The position numbers and the translations under genes were made by a program. Shown here piece by piece: positions 48,205 through 57,318 of a DNA stretch of 64,000 nucleotides. The stretch lies in assembly GCA_963821025.1 (NCBI GenBank), contig CAWGCG010000003.1, positions 806,001 through 870,000 of the forward strand. Reading direction: 5' to 3'. The notes under the pieces were generated by a model. The model saw nothing but the letters and a program-made list of their open reading frames with translations, was not told the DNA's origin and did no database searches. Every line of letters begins with the position of its first letter. The first letter of the stretch is position 1. Source of the stretch: WHSW01 sp963821025 (GTDB lineage Bacteria > Actinomycetota > Thermoleophilia > Solirubrobacterales > 70-9).

Positions 48205-48981
48205 CTAAGCCGAGCTCGTCGCCTCGAGCTCGAGCGACTCGCCCGGCTCCAGCACCGCGGCCTCGACCCCGGGCGCGAGCTCGGCCAGTTGAGCGGCAAA
48301 GCGGATGGCGGGCTCGTGCAGGAGCTCGTCGCTGCGGTGCGCGAGCCCGACCCGCAACAGGGTGCCCCAGTGGATTGGGATCGCGATCCGCGGACGCAGG
48401 ATCGCCGCCGCCTGCGCCGCAGTGCGCGGGTCCAGGTGGCCGGCTCCCAGGCGCGGGCCCCAGCCGGCGATCGGCAGCAGCGCCACGTCGAGGGTGCCGG
48501 CGAGCTCGGCCATCCCGTCGAAGAGGTCGGTATCGCCGGCGAAGTAGATGCGTACGCCGGCCGCCGCGATCACGTAGCCGAGCGACTCGCGGGCCGGCCC
48601 GAGCTTCAGCCGGCGGCCGTCGTGATCGGCCTCGATCGCGCTCACCTCGACCTCGCCGAGGCGCACCGCCTCGCCGACGCCGACCGGGCGCACCCTGGCG
48701 AAGCCGTGCCGGCGCAACAGCGACTCGCCGCGCGAGGGGAGGATCACCTCGGTCTCGGTCCCGATGTGCCGCAGCGAAGCGAGGTCGAGGTGGTCGTGGT
48801 GCAGGTGGGAGAGCAAGACCGCGTCGATGTCCTCGGTCAGCCCGGGCGCCGGTGCCGGCGCCTGGCGGCGAATCAGGCCGAGCAGACGCGGTCGCAGCAC
48901 CGGGTCGGTGAGCAGGCGGACGCCGGCGATCTCGATCAGCACCGTCGCGTGCCCGACGAAAGTGATCCGCGGCGCGCTCAA
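48205..48981 (-). CDS. MBL-fold metal-dependent hydrolase
   Basis: Metallo-beta-lactamase fold enzyme of 258 aa, in the UlaG / N-acyl-PE phospholipase D-like group. It begins LSAPRITFVGHATVLIEIAG with the characteristic GHAT. The metal motif is AVLLSHLHHDHLDLASLRHI (HxHxDH), then IYFAGDTDLFDGMAELAGT (Asp) and RPRIAIPIHWGTLLRVGLAH (final His). A TTG start at 48981 overlaps the stop of the upstream membrane-protein gene as TTGA. Substrate unknown. Confidence 0.88.
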   Translation of the reverse strand: MSAPRITFVGHATVLIEIAGVRLLTDPVLRPRLLGLIRRQAPAPAPGLTEDIDAVLLSHLHHDHLDLASLRHIGTETEVILPSRGESLLRRHGFARVRPVGVGEAVRLGEVEVSAIEADHDGRRLKLGPARESLGYVIAAAGVRIYFAGDTDLFDGMAELAGTLDVALLPIAGWGPRLGAGHLDPRTAAQAAAILRPRIAIPIHWGTLLRVGLAHRSDELLHEPAIRFAAQLAELAPGVEAAVLEPGESLELEATSSA

Positions 48982-50111
48982 CTCGGCCCGGCGGGCGTCG
49001 GCGCCGGGCCACCGCCCGAGTAACGGCGCTTGTGGATGAAAAAGCCGACCAGGCCGGCGGGGAGCTGCAGCCAATAGGCGAACAGCCGGTAGGCGAAGGT
49101 CGCCAGCACCGCCTTGCCCGCGCCGACGCCGGCGAGCGCCAGGGTCGCCGTCAGCCCCGCCTCGACGAACCCGAGCCCGCCCGGCGTCACCGGCACCTGA
49201 GCCAGCACCTGGGCGGTGCAGAAAGCCAGCAACACCAGCGTCGGGCGCGGAGTCGACCCGACCGCGGCGAGCGCCGCCAGCAGGGTCGCGTAGTCGAAGG
49301 CCCACCGTCCGACGGTCGCCACCACCGCCTGCTTCCACTGAGGTCCGAGCGTCTCGAGCAGCTTGTCGCGCTCGCGCCGCAGCCGCTCGGGCAGGCGGCG
49401 CAAAGGCTGCGAGCGGCGGCGCAGTCGGTTGCGCACCGACTGGATCGCGCGCGCGACGAGCTCCAACGGCCGGTCGAATGCGAGCACGGCGATCGCCACA
49501 GCGCTGATCAGGGCGAAGACGGCGACCCCGATCAGCGTCGCCTCGACCAGGTTGCGATCGACCGAGCCACGCAAAAAGGACGGCAGGGCGAGCAGCGGCA
49601 GCGCCAGCACCACCGCGAAGGTGAGCAGGTTGACCGCGGTGATCCCGGCCACCGTGCGCCCACGCTCGAGGCCCGCGGTGACCAGCATCCTGTACTGCAG
49701 CGCCGCCCCGACCGCACCGCCCGCAGGGGCGACCTTGCCGAGTGCGTTGCCGGCCAGCTGCGACTCGATCACATCACTCCAGCGGGCCCGATGCAGGGCC
49801 ATCCGCTGCAGCGCCCACAGGCACGCGAGCCCGCCGGCCTGGAGCGCCAGCATCACCGGAAACCAGATCCAGCTGATCCGCTCGATCTCCTGCCAGGAGC
49901 CGAGCACCTCGAGCAAGCTCGGGGCGACCAGATAGAGCGAGATCCCGGTGATCAAGAGCCAGACCACCGTTCGGCGCAGGCTCGGCGCCTCCGCAACGCT
50001 CTCGGCCTCGCCGCGCGCGATCTCGCGCTCGGCATCGGCGCGGTCCTCGATCCCGCGCTCGATCCGGTCACCGATCGAGGGACGCCGGGATGCGCGGGTA
50101 GCGTCGCTCAC
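48978..50111 (-). CDS. YbhN / lysylphosphatidylglycerol synthase-type membrane protein
   Basis: A 377-aa integral membrane protein with about eight helices, of the YbhN/AglD (LPG synthase transmembrane, flippase-like) family. Helices include TVVWLLITGISLYLVAPSLL, ISWIWFPVMLALQAGGLACL, VNLLTFAVVLALPLLALPSF and TLVLLAFCTAQVLAQVPVTP. It ends with VTPGGLGFVEAGLTATLALA, the family's hallmark PGGLGxxE motif. The N-terminal 35 residues are charged and soluble. It probably moves or modifies a lipid; no aminoacyl-transfer domain is present. GTG start at 50111 overlaps DUF202 as GTGA, and the MBL gene is coupled by TTGA, so the three form one operon. Confidence 0.88.
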   Translation of the reverse strand: MSDATRASRRPSIGDRIERGIEDRADAEREIARGEAESVAEAPSLRRTVVWLLITGISLYLVAPSLLEVLGSWQEIERISWIWFPVMLALQAGGLACLWALQRMALHRARWSDVIESQLAGNALGKVAPAGGAVGAALQYRMLVTAGLERGRTVAGITAVNLLTFAVVLALPLLALPSFLRGSVDRNLVEATLIGVAVFALISAVAIAVLAFDRPLELVARAIQSVRNRLRRRSQPLRRLPERLRRERDKLLETLGPQWKQAVVATVGRWAFDYATLLAALAAVGSTPRPTLVLLAFCTAQVLAQVPVTPGGLGFVEAGLTATLALAGVGAGKAVLATFAYRLFAYWLQLPAGLVGFFIHKRRYSGGGPAPTPAGPS

Positions 50112-50473
50112 CCGAAGACGATCAGCAGCGCTGTCGCCAGCGCCAAACCCGCGCCACCGACCGACAGCGACCAGTTCGCCCAGCGACCCATCGTCGTGTA
50201 GCCGCCGCGCTCGATCGCCTCGTCGAGCACGCGCCCCCGCATGTTGCCGTAAAGGATCAGCAAGACGCCGTAGAGCGCGAACGAGGCCCCGAGGACGACG
50301 TACGGCCAACTGGTGATCTGTTGGTCGAGCTCCGGCACCACGCGGCCGACCCCGATGCCGACCGCGAGCGCCGTCAACCCGGTCCGCCACCAGGCGAGCT
50401 GAGTGCGTTCTCCCGCCAGTCGCGTCCGCCGAGTCGCGTCGTCGCTGCGGGTTTTTGCGGCGGCCTCGGCCAC
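50108..50473 (-). CDS. DUF202 family membrane protein
   Basis: About 121 aa with the DUF202 hallmark RLAGERTQLAWWRTGLTALA (ERTxLAWxRT) at the first helix, VVLGASFALYGVLLILYGNM at the second and WSLSVGGAGLALATALLIVF at the third. Function is unknown; related proteins (VTC-like and YidH) are envelope stress linked. The GTG at 50473 (VAEAAAKTRS) is the likely start; a TTG about 30 nt upstream is possible. It leads the DUF202-YbhN-MBL operon and is divergent from the LLM oxidoreductase with about 50 nt between starts. Confidence 0.85.
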   Translation of the reverse strand: MAEAAAKTRSDDATRRTRLAGERTQLAWWRTGLTALAVGIGVGRVVPELDQQITSWPYVVLGASFALYGVLLILYGNMRGRVLDEAIERGGYTTMGRWANWSLSVGGAGLALATALLIVFG

Positions 50474-50521
50474 GCGGCCAAGAATAGGGTCACGGGCGGC
50501 CCGCAATAGGATCGGCGCCCT

Positions 50522-51559
50522 GTGGGCGACCTGAAGCTCGGCTACAACACCGGCTACTGGTCCGCCGGCCCTCCGGCCGGGGTTGCGGAGGCGATCGCGG
50601 AGGCGGACCGGCTCGGGCTCGACTCGATCTGGGCCGCCGAGGCATACGGGTCGGATTGCCTGACGCCGCTGGCCTGGTGGGGCGCCCACACGCAGAACGT
50701 CCGGCTCGGCACCGGGATCCTGCAGATGTCGGCCCGCCAGCCGGCGGCCGCGGCGATGGCGGCGATGACCCTCGACCACCTCTCCGGCGGGCGCGTGATC
50801 CTTGGGATCGGGGTCTCGGGCCCGCAGGTGGTCGAGGGTTGGTACGGGATGCCGTTCGCAAAGCCGCTCGCCCGGACCCGCGAGTACATCGAGATCATGC
50901 GCTCGATCTGGGCGCGCCGGGGCCCGGTCGCCAACGACGGTCCCCACTACCCGCTGCCGCTTCCTGGCGGTACCGGGCTGGCCAAATCGCTGAAGTCCTC
51001 GATCCACCCGCTGCGTGAGGACATCCCGATCTTCCTCGCCGCCGAGGGGCCGAAGAACATCGCCCTCGCGGCCGAGCTCTGCGACGGCTGGATGGCGATG
51101 CTGCTCTCGCCCGATCACCAGGAGCCCTACGTCGAGGCGCTGGCCGAAGGCTTCGTCCGCCCTGGCGCGCGGCGAAGCGCCGAGGACTTCGAGATCGCCG
51201 CGACCGTGCCGATGCTCGTCTCCGACGACGTGGCCGCGGCCGCCGACGCGCTTCGCCACTACTACGCCCTCTACTTCGGCGGCATGGGAGCCAAGGGCAA
51301 GAACTTCCACGCCAACGTCGCGATCCGGATGGGTTACGGCGCGATGGTCGAGACCGTGCAGGAGCTCTACCTCGACGGCAAGAAGCAGGAGGCGGCGGCG
51401 GCGATCCCGGTCGAGCTGATCGATCAGATGTCACTGATCGGCCCGCTTGACAAGATCCGCCACGACCTCGAGCGCTGGCGCGACTCGTTCGTGACCACAC
51501 TGCTGATCGGCGGCGACGTCGCCGCCCTGCGCATCGCCGCCGAGCTCGTCCTCGGCTGA
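50522..51559 (+). CDS. LLM-class flavin/F420-dependent oxidoreductase
   Basis: A 345-aa TIM-barrel luciferase-like monooxygenase (F420-dependent type by family). It shows LKLGYNTGYWSAGPPAGVAE, DRLGLDSIWAAEAYGSDCLT, NVRLGTGILQMSARQPAAAA and MTLDHLSGGRVILGIGVSGP, the F420/FMN-binding signature around beta3-beta4. RTREYIEIMRSIWARRGPVA and PIFLAAEGPKNIALAAELCD follow. The GTG at 50522 is used. The predicted cofactor is F420 by analogy with actinobacterial relatives; FMN cannot be excluded. Substrate unknown. Confidence 0.92.
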   Translation: MGDLKLGYNTGYWSAGPPAGVAEAIAEADRLGLDSIWAAEAYGSDCLTPLAWWGAHTQNVRLGTGILQMSARQPAAAAMAAMTLDHLSGGRVILGIGVSGPQVVEGWYGMPFAKPLARTREYIEIMRSIWARRGPVANDGPHYPLPLPGGTGLAKSLKSSIHPLREDIPIFLAAEGPKNIALAAELCDGWMAMLLSPDHQEPYVEALAEGFVRPGARRSAEDFEIAATVPMLVSDDVAAAADALRHYYALYFGGMGAKGKNFHANVAIRMGYGAMVETVQELYLDGKKQEAAAAIPVELIDQMSLIGPLDKIRHDLERWRDSFVTTLLIGGDVAALRIAAELVLG

Positions 51560-51565
51560 GTCGGT

Positions 51566-51841
51566 TTAGCGCTGGTCGGCGTAGCGCCGGCCGCCGAACC
51601 AGGCGCTGAGGTCGAACAGGAAGGCGAGCGCGACGATGAACCACTCGAAGCCGCCGACCCTGTTGGAGCCGGCAGCCCACATGACCGCGTAGGCGAGCGT
51701 CGTCCACGGCAAGAGGAAGAACCCGAGCACCGGCACGATCCAGTCGTCGTAGGCATCCTCGAGCAGGTCGCTGAAGATCCAGATGAAGAACAGCGCCAGG
51801 CGCGGGGAGATGATCGCGAGCAACGCGACGAGACAGGGCAT
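51566..51841 (-). CDS. Small membrane protein, 91 aa
   Basis: Contains about two to three hydrophobic segments: MPCLVALLAIISPRLALFFI, WIVPVLGFFLLPWTTLAYAV and EWFIVALAFLFDLSAWFGGR, with an acidic loop SDLLEDAYDD between. Similar short proteins are common in actinobacteria and are annotated as hypothetical membrane proteins. ATG at 51841. It is convergent with the LLM gene (6 nt between stops). Confidence 0.75.
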   Translation of the reverse strand: MPCLVALLAIISPRLALFFIWIFSDLLEDAYDDWIVPVLGFFLLPWTTLAYAVMWAAGSNRVGGFEWFIVALAFLFDLSAWFGGRRYADQR

Positions 51842-52220
51842 CGCGCGAGCCTATCCGGAAATCGCCGCGCGGGTCTACGCTGAGCGAATCGCGAGGCTCA
51901 GAGCAACCCTCGACCTGGAGGCATCGCCGGGACTGGCGTTGGCGGCATCGCGCGCGGCGCTCGCGGACCTCGGCTGGGAGCTGCGCTCGCAGACTGCGAA
52001 CCTCCTTCGCGCGCGGGAGGACCCGGTCCACCTGCATTGCCATTGCTGGCCCGCGGAGGCCGCCTTGCGAGTCGAGGCCGGCAAACCCGGCAGCACCCCG
52101 GTCTCGATCGAGACCACGGTCCCGGGCTACGGCCCGATCGCCTCCGGCCACGCCCAGGACTGCTCGCGGGCGCTTGCGCGCGCCATCCACGCCCGGGTGC
52201 CGAGCGCCGTCGGCTCCTAG
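51810..52220 (+). CDS. Hypothetical soluble protein, about 136 aa
   Basis: Not recognised. The frame shows a helical N-terminal half (AARVYAERIARLRATLDLEA, ALAASRAALADLGWELRSQT) and then VHLHCHCWPAEAALRVEAGK and VSIETTVPGYGPIASGHAQD, a beta-rich part that looks like genuine coding sequence. The start is uncertain: ATG 51783 or 51810 overlaps the divergent small membrane gene by 59 or 32 nt, while a later TTG near 51940 lacks a close ribosome site. It overlaps the aroE stop by 4 nt (convergent). Confidence 0.55.
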   Translation: MIASNATRQGIARAYPEIAARVYAERIARLRATLDLEASPGLALAASRAALADLGWELRSQTANLLRAREDPVHLHCHCWPAEAALRVEAGKPGSTPVSIETTVPGYGPIASGHAQDCSRALARAIHARVPSAVGS

Positions 52221-53047
52221 CCTCCCCGGGCCGCGCGTCGCATCGCTTCCCGAGGTGCTTCGAGGCCGGTCCAGATCCGCAGCGAGGCGGCGCCCTGGTG
52301 GACCAGCACCTCGAGCCCGTCGACGACGCGAGCGCCGCGCTCGCTGGCCGCCGTCACCAGCGAGGTCGGGAAGGACCCGTAGACGAGATCGACGACGAGC
52401 TTCGATTCGTCGAGGTCCTCGATCGAGATCGGCAGGGCCGCCAGGTGCCGAGCTGGAGCCGGCGGTTGGGCCGCTTCGGCGAGCCCGACCGTGGTGCAGT
52501 TGACGTAGGCGTCGAACCGTTCGAGCCCGACCTCGTCATTCGTCACTCGTCGCCCCTCCCCCAGACCGAGGTCGGCGAGCAGCGCTGCTGCCTTGGATGG
52601 AGTGCGGTTCCAGACCGAGACATGGGCTCCGGCCTCTGCGAGGGCCCAGGCGGCGGCGCGGGCGGAACCGCCGGCGCCGAGCACCAGCATGCGCATGCCG
52701 GCCGGGGACTCGGGCAGCGCCTCGATCAGGCCGACCGCGTCGGTGTTCTCGGCGACGATCTCCCGGTCTTCGTAGCTGAGCGTGTTCGCGGCGCCGATCG
52801 TCGTCGCAGCGGCGGAGGCGCGGTCGGCAACGCCAAGCGCCGCGCGCTTGTGCGGCACGGTCACGTTGACTCCGGCGAAGCCGTCGTCGGGAAGGGCTCG
52901 AACGAGGTCGGGAAAGTGCTCCGGCGCCACCTCGATCGCCTCGTAGCTCCACCGTGGTGCGAGTCCGAGCTCGGCCAGGGCGGCGTTTTGCATCGCCGGC
53001 GAGCGCGAGTGCGAAACGGGCTGGCCGAGGACCGCGAGGCGGGGCAT
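52217..53047 (-). CDS. aroE: Shikimate dehydrogenase (NADP+)
   Basis: Fourth shikimate step (276 aa). Substrate domain: RLAVLGQPVSHSRSPAMQNA (SHSRSP motif), then FAGVNVTVPHKRAALGVADR with the catalytic Lys (NVTVPHK), and GAANTLSYEDREIVAENTDA (NTD). Cofactor domain: RMLVLGAGGSARAAAWALAE (GxGGxA) and SVWNRTPSKAAALLADLGLG, where NRTxxKA suits NADP. The C-terminus VDGLEVLVHQGAASLRIWTG is conserved. It lies 33 nt after mltG on the minus strand, matching the mycobacterial mltG-aroE order. Start ATG at 53047. Confidence 0.97.
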   Translation of the reverse strand: MPRLAVLGQPVSHSRSPAMQNAALAELGLAPRWSYEAIEVAPEHFPDLVRALPDDGFAGVNVTVPHKRAALGVADRASAAATTIGAANTLSYEDREIVAENTDAVGLIEALPESPAGMRMLVLGAGGSARAAAWALAEAGAHVSVWNRTPSKAAALLADLGLGEGRRVTNDEVGLERFDAYVNCTTVGLAEAAQPPAPARHLAALPISIEDLDESKLVVDLVYGSFPTSLVTAASERGARVVDGLEVLVHQGAASLRIWTGLEAPREAMRRAARGG

Positions 53048-53080
53048 GCGGCCGATGCTAGATCAGCGGTTCGAACCTGC

Positions 53081-54242
53081 TCAGCACTCGGTCGGCGAGC
53101 CGCCCTGCTCCTGCAGCGCCGCCTGGTAGGCGGCCTCGGCCTGGTCGAACTCCTCCTGGGTCTCGACGAAGACGTGCTCGCCGCAGGTGCCCGGCTTGAC
53201 CACGAAGAAGAAGGCGTCGGACCTGGCCGGGTTGGCGGCGGCTTCGATCGAGGCGAGCCCGGGGTTGGCGATCGGGGTCGGCGGCAGCCCCGGGTGGGTG
53301 CGCGTGTTGTAGGGCGTGTCCTGGTCCAGGCGGCTCTCGAGCAGCTGTTCGTCGTAGTTCTGGTCCTCGTAGCGGATCGTCGCGTCGATCCCGAGCGGCG
53401 TGCCGGCCTTGAGCCGGTTGTAGATCACCGCGGCGGCGAGCTTGCGCTCCTCCGGGACCTGGATCTCGCGCTCGACCATCGAGGCGATCTTGAGGACGTC
53501 GTAGGTGGTCAGGTTCTTCGACTTCGCGTAGGAGAGGTCGACCTCGGCGAGGTTGTCCTTGAAGGCATCGAGCTGTCGCGAGACGAGGTCGTCGACGCTC
53601 GCCTTCTTCGGCAGCTCATAGGTCGCCGGGAACAGAAAGCCCTCGAGGTTGGAGCCATCCCCGGCTCCGTACTTGGCCGGATCGAAGCCCTTGTAGCCCT
53701 CCGTCTTTCGCTCGTAGTCCCCCGTCAGCCCAGCCTCCTTGGCGACGTCGGCGATCTGCGAGCGGTCGAGGCCCTCCGGGATCGTCAGGTCCTGGGTCTT
53801 CAGCGGTTTCGGTGCCGGCGCCGTCCCCCCGCTGCTGCCGTCTAGGGCGCCGACTACCTTGGTTACCCCGAAGACGAACAGACCGGCGACCGCGACCACG
53901 ATCAGCACCGCGATCACCCGCCTCACCAGCAACGCGTTCGGGAGGCGGACCGCCGGTCGAGCGGCGAGGCGGCAGGGCCGGCGGCGGCGCTTGCTCCGGC
54001 GTCGCCGGTCGCTCGGCCGTTTCGGGGGCGGCGTCCGGCGGGGCAGCCTGGGATGCGGATGGGGCCGGCCGTTGCTCAGCGGTCGGCGGCTTCTCGCTCG
54101 CCGGCGCCTGGCTGTCGGCGACCTTCTCCGCGATCGAGCCCTGGCGCTCACGCCGGCGCGCGTCGCGCTCGGCGCGGCGGCGCTCGCGCTCGACCGCATC
54201 GGGGTCCTCGGCGAACGGATCGTGCCAGTCGCCGCCGGTCAC
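53081..54242 (-). pseudogene. mltG: Endolytic transglycosylase MltG, with an apparent frameshift between cytoplasmic tail and membrane helix
   Basis: MltG cuts nascent peptidoglycan glycan strands. The C-terminal part is intact: membrane helix VIAVLIVVAVAGLFVFGVTK, LysM-like region LTIPEGLDRSQIADVAKEAG, SNLEGFLFPATYELPKKASV, KIASMVEREIQVPEERKLAA (catalytic Glu) and TPYNTRTHPGLPPTPIANPG. The N-terminal cytoplasmic tail (MTGGDWHDPFAEDPDAVERE, Pro/Ala-rich) lies in another frame that starts at the ATG at 54242. Linking them requires one extra base to be removed, around 53950-53990 in a GC-repeat tract. It is either an indel error or a true break; the low-complexity linker makes the exact site invisible. 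It overlaps ruvX by 4 nt at 54239-54242. Confidence 0.88.
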
Positions 54243-54625
54243 GCCTGGCTCCTCGCCGCGAGAAAGCTCTCGAGCAGATGCGCCGCGGCGAGCGCGTCGG
54301 CCGGCGCGCTGGCGCCGCCGCGAGCGCTGGCGCCGGCCATCCGCGTGGTCAGCCGCTCGTCGTAGGTTTCGACCGGAATCTCGGTCAGCCGGCCGAGCGC
54401 CTCGGCAAAGGCGCGGGCGGACACCGCCTGCTCGCGCTCGGTGCCGTCGAGCGACACCGGCATCCCGACGACGACCAGCTCGGCGCCCTCCTCGCCGGCG
54501 ACCCTGGCGAGATCCGCGGGGTCGGGTGGCGAGACCACCCCGAGCGGGCGCACGATCGTCTCGCTCGGATCGCAGATCGCGGTGCCCGCGCGCGCGTCAC
54601 CGTGATCGATCGCCAGGATCCGCAT
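54239..54625 (-). CDS. ruvX: Holliday junction resolvase-like RuvX (YqgF)
   Basis: YqgF/RuvX family, RNase H fold, 128 aa. It shows RILAIDHGDARAGTAICDPS (conserved D-x-G-x2-R), then ELVVVGMPVSLDGTEREQAV (VGxP), PVETYDERLTTRMAGASARG (YDERLT/S) and ADALAAAHLLESFLAA (DxxAAxxxL). The family is essential in many bacteria and implicated in pre-16S rRNA processing. ATG at 54625. It sits between alaS (10 nt upstream) and mltG (ATGA overlap), as in mycobacteria. Confidence 0.95.
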   Translation of the reverse strand: MRILAIDHGDARAGTAICDPSETIVRPLGVVSPPDPADLARVAGEEGAELVVVGMPVSLDGTEREQAVSARAFAEALGRLTEIPVETYDERLTTRMAGASARGGASAPADALAAAHLLESFLAARSQA

Positions 54626-54635
54626 CCGCGGGAGC

Positions 54636-57267
54636 CTACGCGGAGAGAGCGCGAACGATCGCCTCGCGAGCGGTATCGAGCGCCTCGCCGAGGCGTTTTG
54701 GATCGCGTCCCCCGGCCTGGGCGACGTCGTCGCGTCCGCCGCCGCCGCCGCCGACCACGGCGGCCGCCTCGCGGACGATGTCGGCCGCCGAGAGTCCGCG
54801 ATCGACCGCGCTGCCGGAGAAGCTCGCAACCAGCGCCACCTTGCCGTCGTCGACGCCGCCGAGGACGACGGCCGCGTCGCCCGCGCGCTGCTTGATCCGG
54901 TCCGCCAGATCGAGCAGCTGACGCTGGTCGGCGCCGGCTCCCTCGCTGACGATCACCCGTACCCCGGAGACCTCCTCGCCCTCCTCGCCGATCCGCTCCA
55001 CGGCCTCCCCCGCCTCCGAGCGGCGCAGCTCCTCGACCCGGGCCTCGAGCTCGGCCAGCCGTTCGGCCGCCCGCCGCGCGGCGTTGACGGGGTCGCGCGG
55101 CGCGCCCAGCAACTCGCCCGCCTGCTCGAGCTCGGCGGCGCGCTCGCGGTAGAAATCGATCGCCGCCGGACCGGTGAGCGCCTCGACCCGGCGAACGTTG
55201 GCGGCGCTCGAGCCCTCATGGATGAGCGCGAAGATCCCGACCTCGCCGGTGTTGGCGACGTGGGTGCCGCCACAGAGCTCGCGCGAGACGTCCTCGACCT
55301 CGACCACCCGAACCCAATCACCGTATTTCTCGCCGAACAGCGCCATCGCACCCATCGCCTCGGCCTCTGCGCGAGCCATCTCCAGCGCCCGCACAGGGCG
55401 GCTCGCTTTCACCCATTCGTTGACTCGGTCCTCGATCCCGCCCAGCTCCTCGGCGCTCAGGGGCGCCCCGTGAGTGAAGTCGAAGCGCAGCTTGTCGGGG
55501 CGCACGGCCGAGCCGGCCTGGCGCACATGGGCGCCGAGACGCTCGCGAAGCGCCGCGTGCAACAGGTGGGTCGCGGTGTGGTTTCGCATCGTCGCGTGGC
55601 GCAGCTCGTGGTCGACGGTCGGCGCTCACCCGCGCGCCAGACTCCAGCCCTCCCTGCTCCTTGCTCCCTGCTCGAACCCGCAGAGCTTGGTCATCGCCAA
55701 CGCGATAAACGTCCTCGACCTTCGCCTCCTCGCCGCCCCAGCTGAGCACGCCCGAGTCGGCCACCTGGCCGCCGCCCTCGGGGTAGAACGGGCTCTCCTC
55801 GAGCTTGATCAGGCCGGCCTCGTCGCCGAGCGGTCGCGCCGCAGCGACCGCGGTCTGGGCGCCGAGCTCGCTGTAGCCGATGAAGCGCGTCGGTGGGCTC
55901 TCGCCGACGAATGAGACGACGGTCTCGTGGCGGTCGGGCGCCGGCACGCCGGATCCCGCCCTCGCTCGCTCTCGCTGCTCCTCCATCAGCGCCTCGAAGC
56001 CCTCGTCGTCGACCGAAAGGCCCTCCTCGGCGAGCAGCTCCCTGGTCAGGTCGTAGGGAAATCCGTAGGTGTCGTGGAGGCGAAACGCGTCCTCGGCCTC
56101 GATCCAGGAGGTGTTCGAGGCCCTCGCGTCGGCGACCAGCTTCGCCAGCAGCTCACTGCCCCGATCGAGCGTGCGCCCGAAGGCCTGCTCCTCGTCGCCC
56201 ACCCAGCGCAGGATCGAGCCGTACTCGGCGGCGAGGTGCGGATAGGCGGAGCTCATGAGCTCGACCGCGCGCTCGGCGAAGCGCCCCAGGTACGGCGGCT
56301 CGAGCCCCAGCACTCGGCCCTGCTGGATCGCGCGGCGCATGATCCGCCGGAGGACATAGCCGCGGTCCTCGTTCGACGGCACCACCCCGTCGGCGATCAG
56401 GTTGACGGTCGCGCGCGAGTGGTCGGCGAGGATCCGCATCGCCCGGGTCAGCCGCGGGTCGGAGCCGTAGCTCTCACCCGAGAGCCGCTCTGCCAGCTCG
56501 AGCAGCGGCCTGAGCGCGTCGGTGTCGAAGACCGAGTCGGCGCCCTGCTGTATCACCGCCATCCGCTCGAGCCCGAGCCCGGTGTCGATGTTTCGCTGCG
56601 GCAGATCGCTGAGCGAGCCGTCCTCGTGCAGCTCATAGCTCATGAACACGTGGTTCCAGTACTCGAGGTAGCGGTCGGTGTCGTCGCCGGGGCGAAGCTC
56701 GTCGCCGCCGAACTCGGGGCCACGGTCGATGTACATCTCAGAGTTCGGTCCGCACGGCCCGGTCGGACCGGCCTCCCAGAAGTTCTCCGAGCGCGGCAGG
56801 CGAATGATGCGCTCGTCGGGTACTCCGATCTGGCGCCAGATCTCGACCGATTCCTCGTCGGAGCCGAGGCCGAGCTCGGCGTCGCCCGCAAACACGGTGA
56901 CCCAGATCCTGTCGGGGTCGAAGCCGAAGCCCTCGAGCGAGAGTTCCCAGCCGTAGGCCATCGACTCGGCCTTGAAGTAGTCGCCGATGCTGAAGTTGCC
57001 GAGCATCTCGAAGAAGGTCAGGTGTCGCTTGGTCGAGCCGACGACCTCGATGTCGACCGTCCTGAACGTGCGCTGCGAGGAAGCCAGGCGCCGTTTCGGC
57101 GGCTCCTCGCGGCCCTCGATGTACGGCTTCAGCTGCTGCATTCCGGCGACCGTGAGCAGGGTCGAGGCGTCCTCGGGCGCCGGGATCAGCGAGGCCGACG
57201 GCAGCCGAAGATGGCCGCGCTGCTCGAAGAACGACAGGAACGTCTCGCGGATCTCATCCGACCTCAT
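54636..57267 (-). pseudogene. alaS: Alanyl-tRNA synthetase, with a single apparent frameshift
   Basis: Charges tRNA-Ala. The N-terminal class II core is intact in one frame (57267 to about 55620): MRSDEIRETFLSFFEQRGHL, FEMLGNFSIGDYFKAESMAY, WEAGPTGPCGPNSEMYIDRG, WNHVFMSYELHEDGSLSDLP and DTGLGLERMAVIQQGADSVF. The editing domain and C-terminus continue in another frame (about 55619 to 54636): TMRNHTATHLLHAALRERLG, KLRFDFTHGAPLSAEELGGI, RELCGGTHVANTGEVGIFAL. At the junction ARVSA joins TVDHELRHAT if one base near 55620 is removed. The combined product would be about 876 aa, the normal length. alaS is normally single-copy and essential, so a sequencing indel is the likeliest cause. Confidence 0.93.
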
Positions 57268-57318
57268 CGGAGCCTGAGTCTAGGCCGCAAGCACACGCTG
57301 ACAGGGCGCGCTTACCAG

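Noticed and set aside
49032..50201. A 389-codon plus-strand open frame opposite the YbhN-type gene
   Set aside because: Shadow of the membrane-protein gene: the plus-strand frame lacks hydrophobic or conserved patterns, while the minus strand has helices and the PGGLGxxE motif.
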